Assembly: GCF_042485795.1 (NCBI RefSeq) | Contig: NZ_CP169368.1 | Span: forward strand, 1-64,000 | From: Lonepinella sp042485795 | GTDB taxonomy: Bacteria; Pseudomonadota; Gammaproteobacteria; Enterobacterales; Pasteurellaceae | Direction of reading: 5' to 3' | DNA: 64,000 bases | Shown: positions 15,931 through 24,827 of the stretch, one piece after another | Layout: each line of letters starts with the position of its first letter | How positions within the stretch are numbered: position 1 is the first letter of the stretch | Translations under genes and position numbers: made by a program | The notes under the pieces: model-generated | What the model was told of the DNA's origin: nothing | The model's database searches: none | Seen by the model: the letters and a program-made list of their open reading frames with translations, nothing else

Positions 15931-18426
15931 ATGAACAAAAATTTATATAAAAAATATTGGGTAATGACTGCTTTAAGTGTATTACCTACCCTTGCTATGG
16001 CTGGAGAAATTGACGTAAAAAGGGAAGAAATTGTTATTTTCTCTCGTCTAGGTGAAGATCAACTCAGTACAGCGATTGAGCAAATGAAAACACTATATCT
16101 TCAAACCAAAGATAAACTAGTGCGAGATGACTTAATTGCTTTATTAATGAAGAAAAATCGTTTTAGCGAGGTTGTATCAGTATGCTCAAATTGTAAATTG
16201 AGCAGTTTCACTGAAAATGAACTAGAAAATATCGCTAAAGCAGCTCGTAATATTAAGAAATATCAATATTCTATTGCCTTATACGAGGAACTAAACCACC
16301 GTTTTAGTAAAAATTCTAATGGTCTGTTGGGATGTACATTAGTTTCCATTGATATGGGTGATTTTAATATGGCCAGACGTTATTTGACTAACTATCAAAA
16401 ACGTTTTGGTAAAGATCGTGGATACATTGATGCCTCTACTTATTTGAATGACCGTACTGAAGGGGATATGGCAAAATTAGGACGTTTACAAAACGAACTA
16501 GCTTTGCACCCAGAAAACAAAGAAATCGCACTCCAATTATATCGTTTAGCTGCAAAATATAAAATTGATGTAGTAAGAGAACGAATTATCCGAAATTATC
16601 CTACTCTACTGAAAGATAAGGATTTATTATGGCAAGAGTATGAGCATACCATTAATTTTGTTCAAGTTTCTAACTCTGATCCTGTATTACAAGAACAAGC
16701 CTATGCTAAATTATTGAATCTATCTAAAAAACTAGATAAAAATTCCCCGTTATATAAATCTGTTTTACAAGATCGTTTTGTTCTTGCCACCAAATTGAAT
16801 AAAAATAAAGACGCAAAACAACTTTATTTAACCTTACAACAGCAATACGGTGATAATGAATTACCTAACTATGTGAAAGAAAGTTATGCTGATTACCTTT
16901 TAGCTTCGGGTTCTCCCTTTAAAGCATTAACTATTTATAAAGAAATTGAAAAACAGCAAATTGCTAAAAATCACAAAGCAACACCTGAATTATTATTAAA
17001 ACTATTCCGAGCCTCTAGTGATGCAGGTTATTTTGAACAAGCACAAACTTATTTAGATAGCATTAAAGCAACGCCGTATATCTTGGATTTCACCCAGAAA
17101 CAACGTATTGCTAATCCATTGGCTGATGCAATCTATTATGCAAAGATTAATTTGAATACTTGGCGTGGTAAATCATCTGAAGCTCTTGCTTTATTAAATG
17201 AAAGATTAGCTAATAAAAAAATGGATCCATGGGTAATGCTTGCTCGCAGTGAATTTGAGCGTTTTCATAATAATAATGATGATGCTCTCTATTGGGCAAA
17301 TAAAGCTCAAGCATTGCTATTTACCGAAAACCATTTAGCCGTGCAATCAATGAGAACTCATATTGCTCTTGATAATGGTGATTATACTCAGGCAAGTAAC
17401 ATTATCAACCAATTCACTGAACAACAAAGAAACTCACAAAAAAGTTTAATTGAACGCTATGAATTGGCTCGCAAAGCTCGTTTAGTTGGTTCTTTAGGAC
17501 TTTCTCATCGAACCTCAAAAAATGCAGAAGGATTATCAAGTATTGGTAATGAATTTAACCAAGAATATTATCTCTACTCACCTAAAACTGAAGATGGGCA
17601 TAGTATTTACTTGCATTATATTAATACCAAATCACCTGATATAAAATTTAAGAATAAATTCAGACTAGAGCGATTAGGGACAGGTCTAGATCTTAATTTT
17701 TATCCATTTAATTTAAATCTTGAAGTAGGGAGATATTTAAATTTAAACGATAAAATATTTGAACAATACCAACTAAAAAATAAAGTTTATCTGCAAACAA
17801 AGGCTAATTATAGATTAAACCAACGCTGGCAATTTAATCTTAATGCGTCTAAAAATGGAAGCAATACGCCTGTTAAAGCCATTTATCAAAATATTGACAC
17901 AAAAAATATTGGACTTGGCATGGTTTATACTTACGCTGATTTATTTTCATTAGGTGCTAATTTCGGTTTAATGAAATTTGATGATGGTAATAAACGTAAA
18001 AATGCAAGTTTTTTGGGGAAAGTTCAGACGTTTGTTCATGATCTTTGGAATATCTCAAATTCATTACGTTTCGATTATATGAGAAATAGTAAAAATAATG
18101 AAAATATTTGGTATTACAACCCTCTTAATAGCCGTTCTTTAGAAACAGGAATAGATGTGAGCTATAACCAACCATTAAATTATGGTTTATCATTAAATCA
18201 CCATTTTAATGCGACACTCGGACATCACTGGCAATCTGGCATTATTAATGCCTCTATTCCGTCTAATAAATCAAGCGAAAAAACATGGTCTATAAGTTAT
18301 GGACATAATTGGCGTATAGATAAAAAAATAGAAATTTCTTATGAGGTGGGTCGTAAACGAAATATTTATGACGGAGAAGCTGAATACAATAATTTTGCAA
18401 ATCTAGGTTTCTCAATTATTTTTTAA
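15931..18426 (+). CDS. pgaA: Poly-beta-1,6-N-acetylglucosamine outer-membrane export porin PgaA
   Basis: PgaA exports partly deacetylated PNAG across the outer membrane. The 831-residue protein has a signal peptide ending near TLAMA-G (about residue 24). A helical TPR-type periplasmic region follows to about 500 (repeats such as YLLASGSPFKALTIYKEIE). The C-terminal 300 residues have the alternating aromatic pattern of a beta barrel and end in ANLGFSIIF, an outer-membrane protein terminus. The ATG at 15931 gives a clean signal peptide; a TTG three codons upstream is less likely. First gene of pgaABCD. Confidence 0.92.
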   Translation: MNKNLYKKYWVMTALSVLPTLAMAGEIDVKREEIVIFSRLGEDQLSTAIEQMKTLYLQTKDKLVRDDLIALLMKKNRFSEVVSVCSNCKLSSFTENELENIAKAARNIKKYQYSIALYEELNHRFSKNSNGLLGCTLVSIDMGDFNMARRYLTNYQKRFGKDRGYIDASTYLNDRTEGDMAKLGRLQNELALHPENKEIALQLYRLAAKYKIDVVRERIIRNYPTLLKDKDLLWQEYEHTINFVQVSNSDPVLQEQAYAKLLNLSKKLDKNSPLYKSVLQDRFVLATKLNKNKDAKQLYLTLQQQYGDNELPNYVKESYADYLLASGSPFKALTIYKEIEKQQIAKNHKATPELLLKLFRASSDAGYFEQAQTYLDSIKATPYILDFTQKQRIANPLADAIYYAKINLNTWRGKSSEALALLNERLANKKMDPWVMLARSEFERFHNNNDDALYWANKAQALLFTENHLAVQSMRTHIALDNGDYTQASNIINQFTEQQRNSQKSLIERYELARKARLVGSLGLSHRTSKNAEGLSSIGNEFNQEYYLYSPKTEDGHSIYLHYINTKSPDIKFKNKFRLERLGTGLDLNFYPFNLNLEVGRYLNLNDKIFEQYQLKNKVYLQTKANYRLNQRWQFNLNASKNGSNTPVKAIYQNIDTKNIGLGMVYTYADLFSLGANFGLMKFDDGNKRKNASFLGKVQTFVHDLWNISNSLRFDYMRNSKNNENIWYYNPLNSRSLETGIDVSYNQPLNYGLSLNHHFNATLGHHWQSGIINASIPSNKSSEKTWSISYGHNWRIDKKIEISYEVGRKRNIYDGEAEYNNFANLGFSIIF

Positions 18427-18443
18427 TTTTAGGTTAGGATTTT

Positions 18444-20141
18444 ATGAAAAATATTTATTTCTTTGGAATAATGCTATTAACAGCACTATTCTCAGTAACT
18501 GGTTATGCTAAGAATAATGAATATGGCGTATTGGCTTATCATTCTGTTGTTGATGAAACAAATAAGGCAGGTACTAACTATTACTATCCACAAACGATTT
18601 CAGTACAACACCTAATTCAACATTTTAATTGGTTAAAAGAAAACGACTACCATGTAGTCAGTTGGCAACAAATAATTGATGCTGAAAAGGGTTCTACTAC
18701 TTTACCAGATAAAGCAGTGTTACTCTCTTTTGATGATGGATACGAAACAATGTATAGTGTTATCTTTCCTTTATTGAAAGCCTATCACTATCCTGCTGTT
18801 TTCGCCCCTGTAGCGAGTTGGATAAATGCCCCTAAAAATGCCCAAATTCCATATAGCAATACTACTTTGCCTCGCTCAACAATGACAACTTGGGAACACA
18901 TCAAAGAAATGTATCAAAGCGGGTTAGTTGAAATTGCCTCTCATAGTTATAATCAGCATTATGGTCACCCTGCTAATCCTGCTGGAAGTCAATTACCGGC
19001 AATTATTGCAGCAAAATATGAAAATGGTAAATATGAAACTAAAGACCAATATATACAACGAATTGAAAAAGATTTTAAAGAATCCGCAAAAGATATAAAA
19101 CGAGCTATCGGAAAATCTCCACAGATTATGGTATGGCCTTATGGGAATTTTACCACAGCGGCTATGATAGCAGCTAGTAAAGCTGGTATGTCATATTCTT
19201 TTTCTTTAGACGATGACAACTTAAATAAAGTTGGTGAACATAATATAGGACGCTTATTATTAGATCAAGAAACAAGTTTTGATGCGATAAAAGAATATTT
19301 AACTACTGGTTCTAAAGATTCCTTAATCATTCGAGCTACTCATGTAAAACTAGATGATATATACAACCCAAATTTACAACTATTGAATAAGAATATTGAT
19401 TCTATAATTGAGAAAATACATCGTTCTGGAACTAATATTGTCTATTTACAAGCGTATTCTGATGAAAATCAAGATAATATCGCTGATGCTCTTTATTTTC
19501 CTAATGCCTATTTACCCGTAAAGGCAGACTTATTCTCACGTATTGCATGGTCATTATTTACTCGTGCAGGCGTAAAAGTTTATGCTGAAATGCCGATTAT
19601 GGCATTTAATCTTCCTCAGGCTAATAATAAACTTGAAGCAATTAAATCCATCTATAATGATTTATCCTATTATGCAAAGTTCAGTGGCGTTTTATTTAAT
19701 GATCAAACATTAGCATCGGAACACCCAGCAGAGATAATAAAGCTCACCAATATACTAAAAAAAGAATTAGAAACCTATGCGATGATTCCTGATGGTCCTC
19801 TAAATTCAGCTTATAATTTAAATATAGATTTAAAAAATTATAATAAGCTAGAAAATAACTTAGAACAGCTATCTGCAAATTATGGTCAAATACTTCTTTC
19901 TGTCAATCCTGATTCAGAAGATATAAATGCAAATGATGTTAAAACAGAATTAACAAAATTAATTAGCTATACTAACAATAACAAACAGATTCTATTTGAT
20001 TTTTCCTCTTCAAATAATAAAAGCAAAGGGAAATTCAAAGAACCAGAAATCATTAGCTGGATTAAATTACTAGAAAAACATGGTATTTATAGTTTTGGCT
20101 ATAAAACTGATGATTTTAGTAAAGGCTATCCTAGTTTATAA
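18444..20141 (+). CDS. pgaB: Poly-beta-1,6-N-acetylglucosamine N-deacetylase PgaB
   Basis: PgaB removes some acetyl groups from PNAG in the periplasm so that it can be exported. The polysaccharide deacetylase (CE4) domain (about 28-280) shows YGVLAYHSVVDE, the metal and catalytic SFDDGYETMY (about 94-103), SHSYNQHYGH (about 167-176) and WPYGNF. A C-terminal TIM-barrel-like domain follows (about 300-560). At 565 residues it is roughly 100 shorter than E. coli PgaB. Its signal peptide (ALFSVTGYAKN) has no lipobox cysteine, so it should be soluble rather than a lipoprotein. Confidence 0.92.
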   Translation: MKNIYFFGIMLLTALFSVTGYAKNNEYGVLAYHSVVDETNKAGTNYYYPQTISVQHLIQHFNWLKENDYHVVSWQQIIDAEKGSTTLPDKAVLLSFDDGYETMYSVIFPLLKAYHYPAVFAPVASWINAPKNAQIPYSNTTLPRSTMTTWEHIKEMYQSGLVEIASHSYNQHYGHPANPAGSQLPAIIAAKYENGKYETKDQYIQRIEKDFKESAKDIKRAIGKSPQIMVWPYGNFTTAAMIAASKAGMSYSFSLDDDNLNKVGEHNIGRLLLDQETSFDAIKEYLTTGSKDSLIIRATHVKLDDIYNPNLQLLNKNIDSIIEKIHRSGTNIVYLQAYSDENQDNIADALYFPNAYLPVKADLFSRIAWSLFTRAGVKVYAEMPIMAFNLPQANNKLEAIKSIYNDLSYYAKFSGVLFNDQTLASEHPAEIIKLTNILKKELETYAMIPDGPLNSAYNLNIDLKNYNKLENNLEQLSANYGQILLSVNPDSEDINANDVKTELTKLISYTNNNKQILFDFSSSNNKSKGKFKEPEIISWIKLLEKHGIYSFGYKTDDFSKGYPSL

Positions 20142-20162
20142 AAAAGGATCGGGAAATTTAAC

Positions 20163-21401
20163 ATGTTTACTAATATTATTGAATTTCTAAATACTTTTGT
20201 ATTTATTTATCCTGCATTAATGGCTGTTTATTGGAGTATTGCTGGATTATATTATTTTCTTATGCGAGAAAATAAATTTGGATATCCCAAATTTTACCAA
20301 AGGAATAAAAATGATGTTCCTTTAGTGAGCATAATGGTCCCTTGTTACAACGAGGGTGCTAATCTTAATGAATCAATACCACATTTATTAAATCTAACCT
20401 ATCCAAACTATGAGCTTATTTTTATTAATGACGGAAGTAAGGATGATACAGGTGAAATTATTGATCAATGGGCAGCTAAACATCCAGAAATCATTGCATT
20501 ACATCAAAAAAACTCCGGTAAAGCGAGTGCATTAAATCATGGATTAACCATTGCAAAAGGGAAGTATGTAGCATGTATTGATGGTGATGCCATTCTTGAT
20601 TATAAAGCTATTGATTATATGGTTCATATACTGGAATCAGATTTAAGTTATGGAGCCATAACTGGTAATCCTCGAGTCCGTAATCGCAGTACAATATTAG
20701 GACGCTTACAAGTTTCTGAATTCAGTGCAATTATTGGCTTAATTAAACGAGCACAAGGTCTGATGGGAACAATTTTTACTGTTTCTGGAGTATGTTGTTT
20801 ATTCCGTAAAGACTTAATGATTCGGATCGGTGGTTGGAGTACTAATATGATTACCGAAGATATTGATATTAGTTGGAAAATTCAAACAGCAGGATACAAT
20901 ATTGCGTATGAACCTCGAGCATTATGCTGGGTTTTAATGCCAGAACGTCTAAAAGGCTTATTCAGACAAAGATTACGCTGGGCTCAAGGTGGTGCAGAAA
21001 CTATTATTAAGTATTTTCCTCAAGTTTGGAGATTAAAAAATCGTCGTTTATGGCCAATGTATATTGAATATTTTATTACTGCGATTTGGGCGGTTGTTTT
21101 AGCCGTTTTTGCAATAACAGATATTGTAACCAGCCTACTTAATGTAACTTTGGTAAATAATTCATTGTTCCATAATGGTATATCTATCATGTTTTTTTCA
21201 TTCTTCTTACAGTGTGTGGTTAGTTTATATATTGATAGTCGTTATGAAAAAGGATTATTACTGTACGCCTTATCTACAATCTGGTATCCATACATATACT
21301 GGTTCTTAAATACAATCACTTTATTAATTGGGATTCCTAAAGCTATTTTCAGAAATAAATCTAAATTAGCGGTTTGGATAAGCCCAGATAGGGGGATCTA
21401 A
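20163..21401 (+). CDS. pgaC: Poly-beta-1,6-N-acetylglucosamine synthase PgaC (GT2)
   Basis: PgaC is the inner-membrane processive glycosyltransferase that polymerises GlcNAc from UDP-GlcNAc. The 412-residue protein has an N-terminal membrane segment, then the GT2 domain with VSIMVPCYNEGANL, FINDGSKDDT, the DGDAILD metal motif (about 140), TEDIDISW (about 240) and the processivity motif RQRLRWAQGG (about 272). Several C-terminal membrane segments follow. It requires PgaD, whose start codon follows the pgaC stop directly. In other bacteria cyclic di-GMP stimulates the PgaC-PgaD complex. Confidence 0.95.
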   Translation: MFTNIIEFLNTFVFIYPALMAVYWSIAGLYYFLMRENKFGYPKFYQRNKNDVPLVSIMVPCYNEGANLNESIPHLLNLTYPNYELIFINDGSKDDTGEIIDQWAAKHPEIIALHQKNSGKASALNHGLTIAKGKYVACIDGDAILDYKAIDYMVHILESDLSYGAITGNPRVRNRSTILGRLQVSEFSAIIGLIKRAQGLMGTIFTVSGVCCLFRKDLMIRIGGWSTNMITEDIDISWKIQTAGYNIAYEPRALCWVLMPERLKGLFRQRLRWAQGGAETIIKYFPQVWRLKNRRLWPMYIEYFITAIWAVVLAVFAITDIVTSLLNVTLVNNSLFHNGISIMFFSFFLQCVVSLYIDSRYEKGLLLYALSTIWYPYIYWFLNTITLLIGIPKAIFRNKSKLAVWISPDRGI

Positions 21402-21686
21402 ATGTCCGATAGATACTTACAATCTTTAATGGTAATTAATAAAAGTAAAAGATTAAAATGGAAATCAAAACTAAAAAGTAAAATATTATCTCTTATCACT
21501 TGGTTTTTGTGGGGGTATTTAATTTACTTTATAATTAACCATTATTATTCAATTTTTTTCAACCCTATTTTCGATTCACTTTATTTCCATGAAATTATTG
21601 GTATTATGTTATTCATTGCTTTTATATTTATAATTATTGCCATTATATGGTCATATATAACAGTAAGAAGAAAACGAAGAAAATAA
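21402..21686 (+). CDS. pgaD: Poly-beta-1,6-N-acetylglucosamine synthase accessory subunit PgaD
   Basis: This is a 94-residue inner-membrane protein with two transmembrane helices (about 27-47 and 60-84) framed by basic ends (KSKRLKWKSKLKSK and RRKRRK). This architecture and its position right after pgaC fit PgaD, which stabilises PgaC and helps sense cyclic di-GMP. Sequence conservation in the family is low, so the call rests largely on context. It is shorter than E. coli PgaD (137 residues). Confidence 0.85.
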   Translation: MSDRYLQSLMVINKSKRLKWKSKLKSKILSLITWFLWGYLIYFIINHYYSIFFNPIFDSLYFHEIIGIMLFIAFIFIIIAIIWSYITVRRKRRK

Positions 21687-21705
21687 TTTATTCGGGATTA
21701 ACATT

Positions 21706-22872
21706 GTGTTACTTAGTCATAAACTTAGAAACTCGTTCAATTTATTGCAGATATTCTTTTTATTTGCAATAAATCTCCCCATGTCGAGTATTTTCGCTCA
21801 AACCAATGAAATAATCATACCATCTGAAAAGGAAAGTGGATTAGTATTAGATATTTCTCGGCATTTTTACCCTGTAGATAGCATAAAAAAATTTATTGAT
21901 ATTTTACATCAGTCAAAAGCAACATTCTTACACCTTCATTTTTCAGATGATCAAAATTATGCTATCGAAAGCAATATATTAGGACAAACAACAGAAACTG
22001 CGGTTAAAAAAGATGGTGTTTTTATTAACCCTATAACCAATAAACCGTTTTTAACATACTCTCAATTAGATGAATTAATTCACTATGCCAAAGAAAAAGG
22101 CATTGAATTGGTACCAGAACTTGATAGTCCAGGTCACATGCAAGCTATTTTGATGTTACTTGAACACAAAAATGGCAAAGATTATGCCCAATCACTAAAA
22201 TCAAAACATGCGAATAATGAAATTGATATTACTAACCCAGAAAGTATTACTTTTATTAAATCATTGATAACTGAAGTTTGCTGGATCTTTGGGGATAGTA
22301 GTCATCATTTCCATATTGGAGGTGATGAATTTGGCTATGATGATGAAGATAGCCATGAATTTATCACCTATGTTAATAACCTTTCCTCTTTCCTAACAGA
22401 AAAAGGTTTAATAACACGCTTATGGAATGATGGTTTGATCAAAAAGGATTTACCCGCTCTCAATCATAGCGTTCAAATAACTTATTGGAGCTATGACGGT
22501 GATACACAAGATGTAAATGATGCCAAATATCGCCGTGAAATCAGAGCAAGTATGCCAGATTTAATTAATAATGGCTTTCAGGTTTTAAATTATAATTCCT
22601 ATTATTTATATTTTGTGCCTAATCACAAAGCAAACCTAGTAGAGAATAGTCAATTTGCAACACAGGATATTAAACAGAACTGGAAATTAGGTATTTGGGA
22701 TGGAAAGAATACACAAAATTCTATTCAAGATTCTCGCCTTATTTTGGGAGCGGCTGTCAGTGTTTGGGGTGAAGATATTGGATCGACCAAAACAGAACAC
22801 ATTCAAGAAGCCACCTCTCCATTAATTAAAGCGATGAAAGATAAGCTCTCTAAAGAAACGCAAAATTATTGA
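21706..22872 (+). CDS. dspB: Dispersin B-like secreted beta-hexosaminidase (GH20)
   Basis: This enzyme should cleave beta-1,6-linked poly-GlcNAc, releasing cells from biofilm. The protein (388 residues) has a signal peptide (LLQIFFLFAINLPMSSIFA-Q) and one GH20 domain. The catalytic pair is in HIGGDEFGY (Asp207-Glu208), and long stretches resemble Aggregatibacter DspB as I recall it (ITYWSYDGDTQD, VLNYNSYYLY, LGIWDGKNT). The start is GTG with GGGA upstream; the next ATG would remove most of the signal peptide. It starts 19 bases after pgaD, so it is probably co-transcribed with the synthesis genes. Confidence 0.92.
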   Translation: MLLSHKLRNSFNLLQIFFLFAINLPMSSIFAQTNEIIIPSEKESGLVLDISRHFYPVDSIKKFIDILHQSKATFLHLHFSDDQNYAIESNILGQTTETAVKKDGVFINPITNKPFLTYSQLDELIHYAKEKGIELVPELDSPGHMQAILMLLEHKNGKDYAQSLKSKHANNEIDITNPESITFIKSLITEVCWIFGDSSHHFHIGGDEFGYDDEDSHEFITYVNNLSSFLTEKGLITRLWNDGLIKKDLPALNHSVQITYWSYDGDTQDVNDAKYRREIRASMPDLINNGFQVLNYNSYYLYFVPNHKANLVENSQFATQDIKQNWKLGIWDGKNTQNSIQDSRLILGAAVSVWGEDIGSTKTEHIQEATSPLIKAMKDKLSKETQNY

Positions 22873-22906
22873 GTAAGAAAGCATTAACTTAAAGCTAGCG
22901 TAAACT

Positions 22907-22950
22907 AACTGCAGTGAAAAATACCATACATTTTCACCGCAGTTTTTATT
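22907..22950 (+). terminator. Terminator at the end of the pga-dsp operon
   Basis: AACTGCAGTGAAAA and TTTTCACCGCAGTT pair with one mismatch and are followed by five T. The arms are near-copies of the uptake signal (AACTGCGGT instead of AAGTGCGGT). Confidence 0.75.
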
Positions 22951-22951
22951 A

Positions 22952-24175
22952 CTAATGATTTTTACGCTGACTAAACAACCATTCTTTAATCGCATCAATA
23001 TTATAAGCCACTCCCCAAGTTCCCATGTGGGCAGCCCCTTTGCTTTGTGAGGTCTGTTCCATTGGTAATGTACCGCCTGTAAAGCTGGCATAATGAATAT
23101 TGCCACCTTGAGCTAACAGAGCATTCACCTTTTTATTCAGTTCTGCCACGGAATCTTGAGCGTTCCAGCCGTGGCTTTCTTGTACATTTGCCCCATTTGC
23201 CGTCAATACTTTCATAATTTCATTTTCGGTCGGAAAGGCTTTGACATCATTTTCGGAAACTAACACAAAAATATTATTTTTTGCCATCGGAGCGGTAACA
23301 CTCGGTTCCCACTGCCCTGCCACAATATAGCTGGCAGCAAAGAAATCAGGGTGTTTGATATTCATGGCGATAGACATCATCGCACCACCTGATTGCCCTG
23401 TGGTGTAAAGGCGGTTTTGGTCGATATTGTATTGTGTTGCCAAGGATTTAATTAAATTAATCGTTGGTTCAAGATCTGCTGGGTCTTCTGATTTATCATT
23501 GACAATTTGATGATCAAACTGCGGAGCAAGCACAAAGGCTTCATGTTTTGCTTGGAATGACGGGCTGGCAAACGAAGTTGCTCCGTTGCCTTGTAATAAG
23601 GTATGTTTCACATTGCTGTTGGTTGAACCTGCATCATGAATAAACATCACTAGCGGATAGGCTTTGTTTGGGTCGTAATTTTTCGGCACAAATAAATTGT
23701 ATTTCACCACCACACCGCTTTCATCTTTAAATTCCGCCTGTTGGAAATCGTCCACCACTTGATTAATCACTTTGCTACTGGTTAATTCGCTCGGTTTTAC
23801 TTTGCCAGATTTGCTGGCTAATGAATTGACTTGTTTTACTGTTAAGCTGATATTACGTTCGGTGTAAGGGGCGGAACGATCATTGGGATCTTTTTCGGTA
23901 GTCGCCGCATCGGCATCTTGCGGATCCAATTCTAACACCACTTGGTTGGTACATTTTTGCTCGGTTAATTTAGCCTCGGTAATGGTACGATTCGTTACCG
24001 AAAAATCATTTTTTTTCACCGCAGTTAAGCACGTTTTTTCAGGGTAATTCACCACAGCTTGGGTGATTCGTTGCCCTAAACCGTTTGGTGTCGTAACTGC
24101 TGTCACGCTTTCAATTTGAGCATACGCAGTGCTTGCCATTGCACAGGCAACACTGGTTAAAATTAATTTCTTCAT
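22952..24175 (-). CDS. Secreted alpha/beta-hydrolase, esterase/depolymerase-like
   Basis: The 407-residue protein has a signal peptide (MKKLILTSVACAMASTAYA-Q) and an N-terminal domain of about 130 residues with two cysteines that might form a disulphide. A C-terminal alpha/beta-hydrolase domain follows. The nucleophile motif GQSGGA (about 259-264) comes after YNIDQNRLYTTG, as in PHB-depolymerase and esterase-like prolyl-oligopeptidase relatives. The oxyanion region reads MFIHDAGS. The substrate is unknown. It is convergent to the dispersin gene and followed downstream by nothing else on its strand. A sugar-ester or surface substrate is possible, but nothing here shows it. Confidence 0.75.
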   Translation of the reverse strand: MKKLILTSVACAMASTAYAQIESVTAVTTPNGLGQRITQAVVNYPEKTCLTAVKKNDFSVTNRTITEAKLTEQKCTNQVVLELDPQDADAATTEKDPNDRSAPYTERNISLTVKQVNSLASKSGKVKPSELTSSKVINQVVDDFQQAEFKDESGVVVKYNLFVPKNYDPNKAYPLVMFIHDAGSTNSNVKHTLLQGNGATSFASPSFQAKHEAFVLAPQFDHQIVNDKSEDPADLEPTINLIKSLATQYNIDQNRLYTTGQSGGAMMSIAMNIKHPDFFAASYIVAGQWEPSVTAPMAKNNIFVLVSENDVKAFPTENEIMKVLTANGANVQESHGWNAQDSVAELNKKVNALLAQGGNIHYASFTGGTLPMEQTSQSKGAAHMGTWGVAYNIDAIKEWLFSQRKNH

Positions 24176-24186
24176 AAAATTTCCTG

Positions 24187-24642
24187 TTATTTAGTTTGAT
24201 TTAAACGTTTTAACGCATCAATCGCTGGTTGCGAAACATGATCGCCACGAGCCGCAGATTTTTCATACCATTGTATGGCAGTGGTGAGATTTTTTTCTAC
24301 CCCAATACCGTTTTCATACAGATAACCGAGCCAATATTGTGAAGTAATATCGCCACGATTCGCCGCTGTGGTAAAGGCATCAAAGGCTTTGCTTGGCGAT
24401 TTGGTTACGCCCTCACCATTTAGATACATCAAGCCGATATAGCGTGACGCTTTCATATCGCCTTGTTCAGTGGCTTGTTGTAATAACGGCATGGCTTGGG
24501 AGAAAGATTGTTGTTTATATAGTTCTACGCCTTGCAGCATTACGGCTCGAGCTTGTTGTTGCTCTGGGGTATGGGTTGGTTGAGATACCGCACTGCAAGA
24601 AGTTAATAAAAATGGAAAAATAAGATAGCTGTATCGTTTCAT
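24187..24642 (-). CDS. Sel1-repeat (TPR-like) lipoprotein
   Basis: The 151-residue protein has a lipoprotein signal peptide with lipobox LLTSC (Cys16) and Sel1 repeats of the form ASRYIGLMYLNGEGVTKSPSKAFDAFTTAANRGD and SQYWLGYLYENGIGV. Such repeats mediate protein contacts. It lies 11 bases upstream of the secreted esterase on the same strand, so the two probably form an operon and may interact in the envelope; that is inference. Confidence 0.82.
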   Translation of the reverse strand: MKRYSYLIFPFLLTSCSAVSQPTHTPEQQQARAVMLQGVELYKQQSFSQAMPLLQQATEQGDMKASRYIGLMYLNGEGVTKSPSKAFDAFTTAANRGDITSQYWLGYLYENGIGVEKNLTTAIQWYEKSAARGDHVSQPAIDALKRLNQTK

Positions 24643-24827
24643 TAAATATCTACTCTATATTGAATTGTTAGTTTAATTAGGACTGTTAATTCGCTCAAAA
24701 GTTCTAGGATTATTTCTGCTATTTTATAATAGTGAATTGAATTTCACCGCACTTTCTTGTACAATGTTTTCCCGTCCTGATACAACGTATCTCATTTATT
24801 TTTCACTATCAAAACAAGATTTCACTT

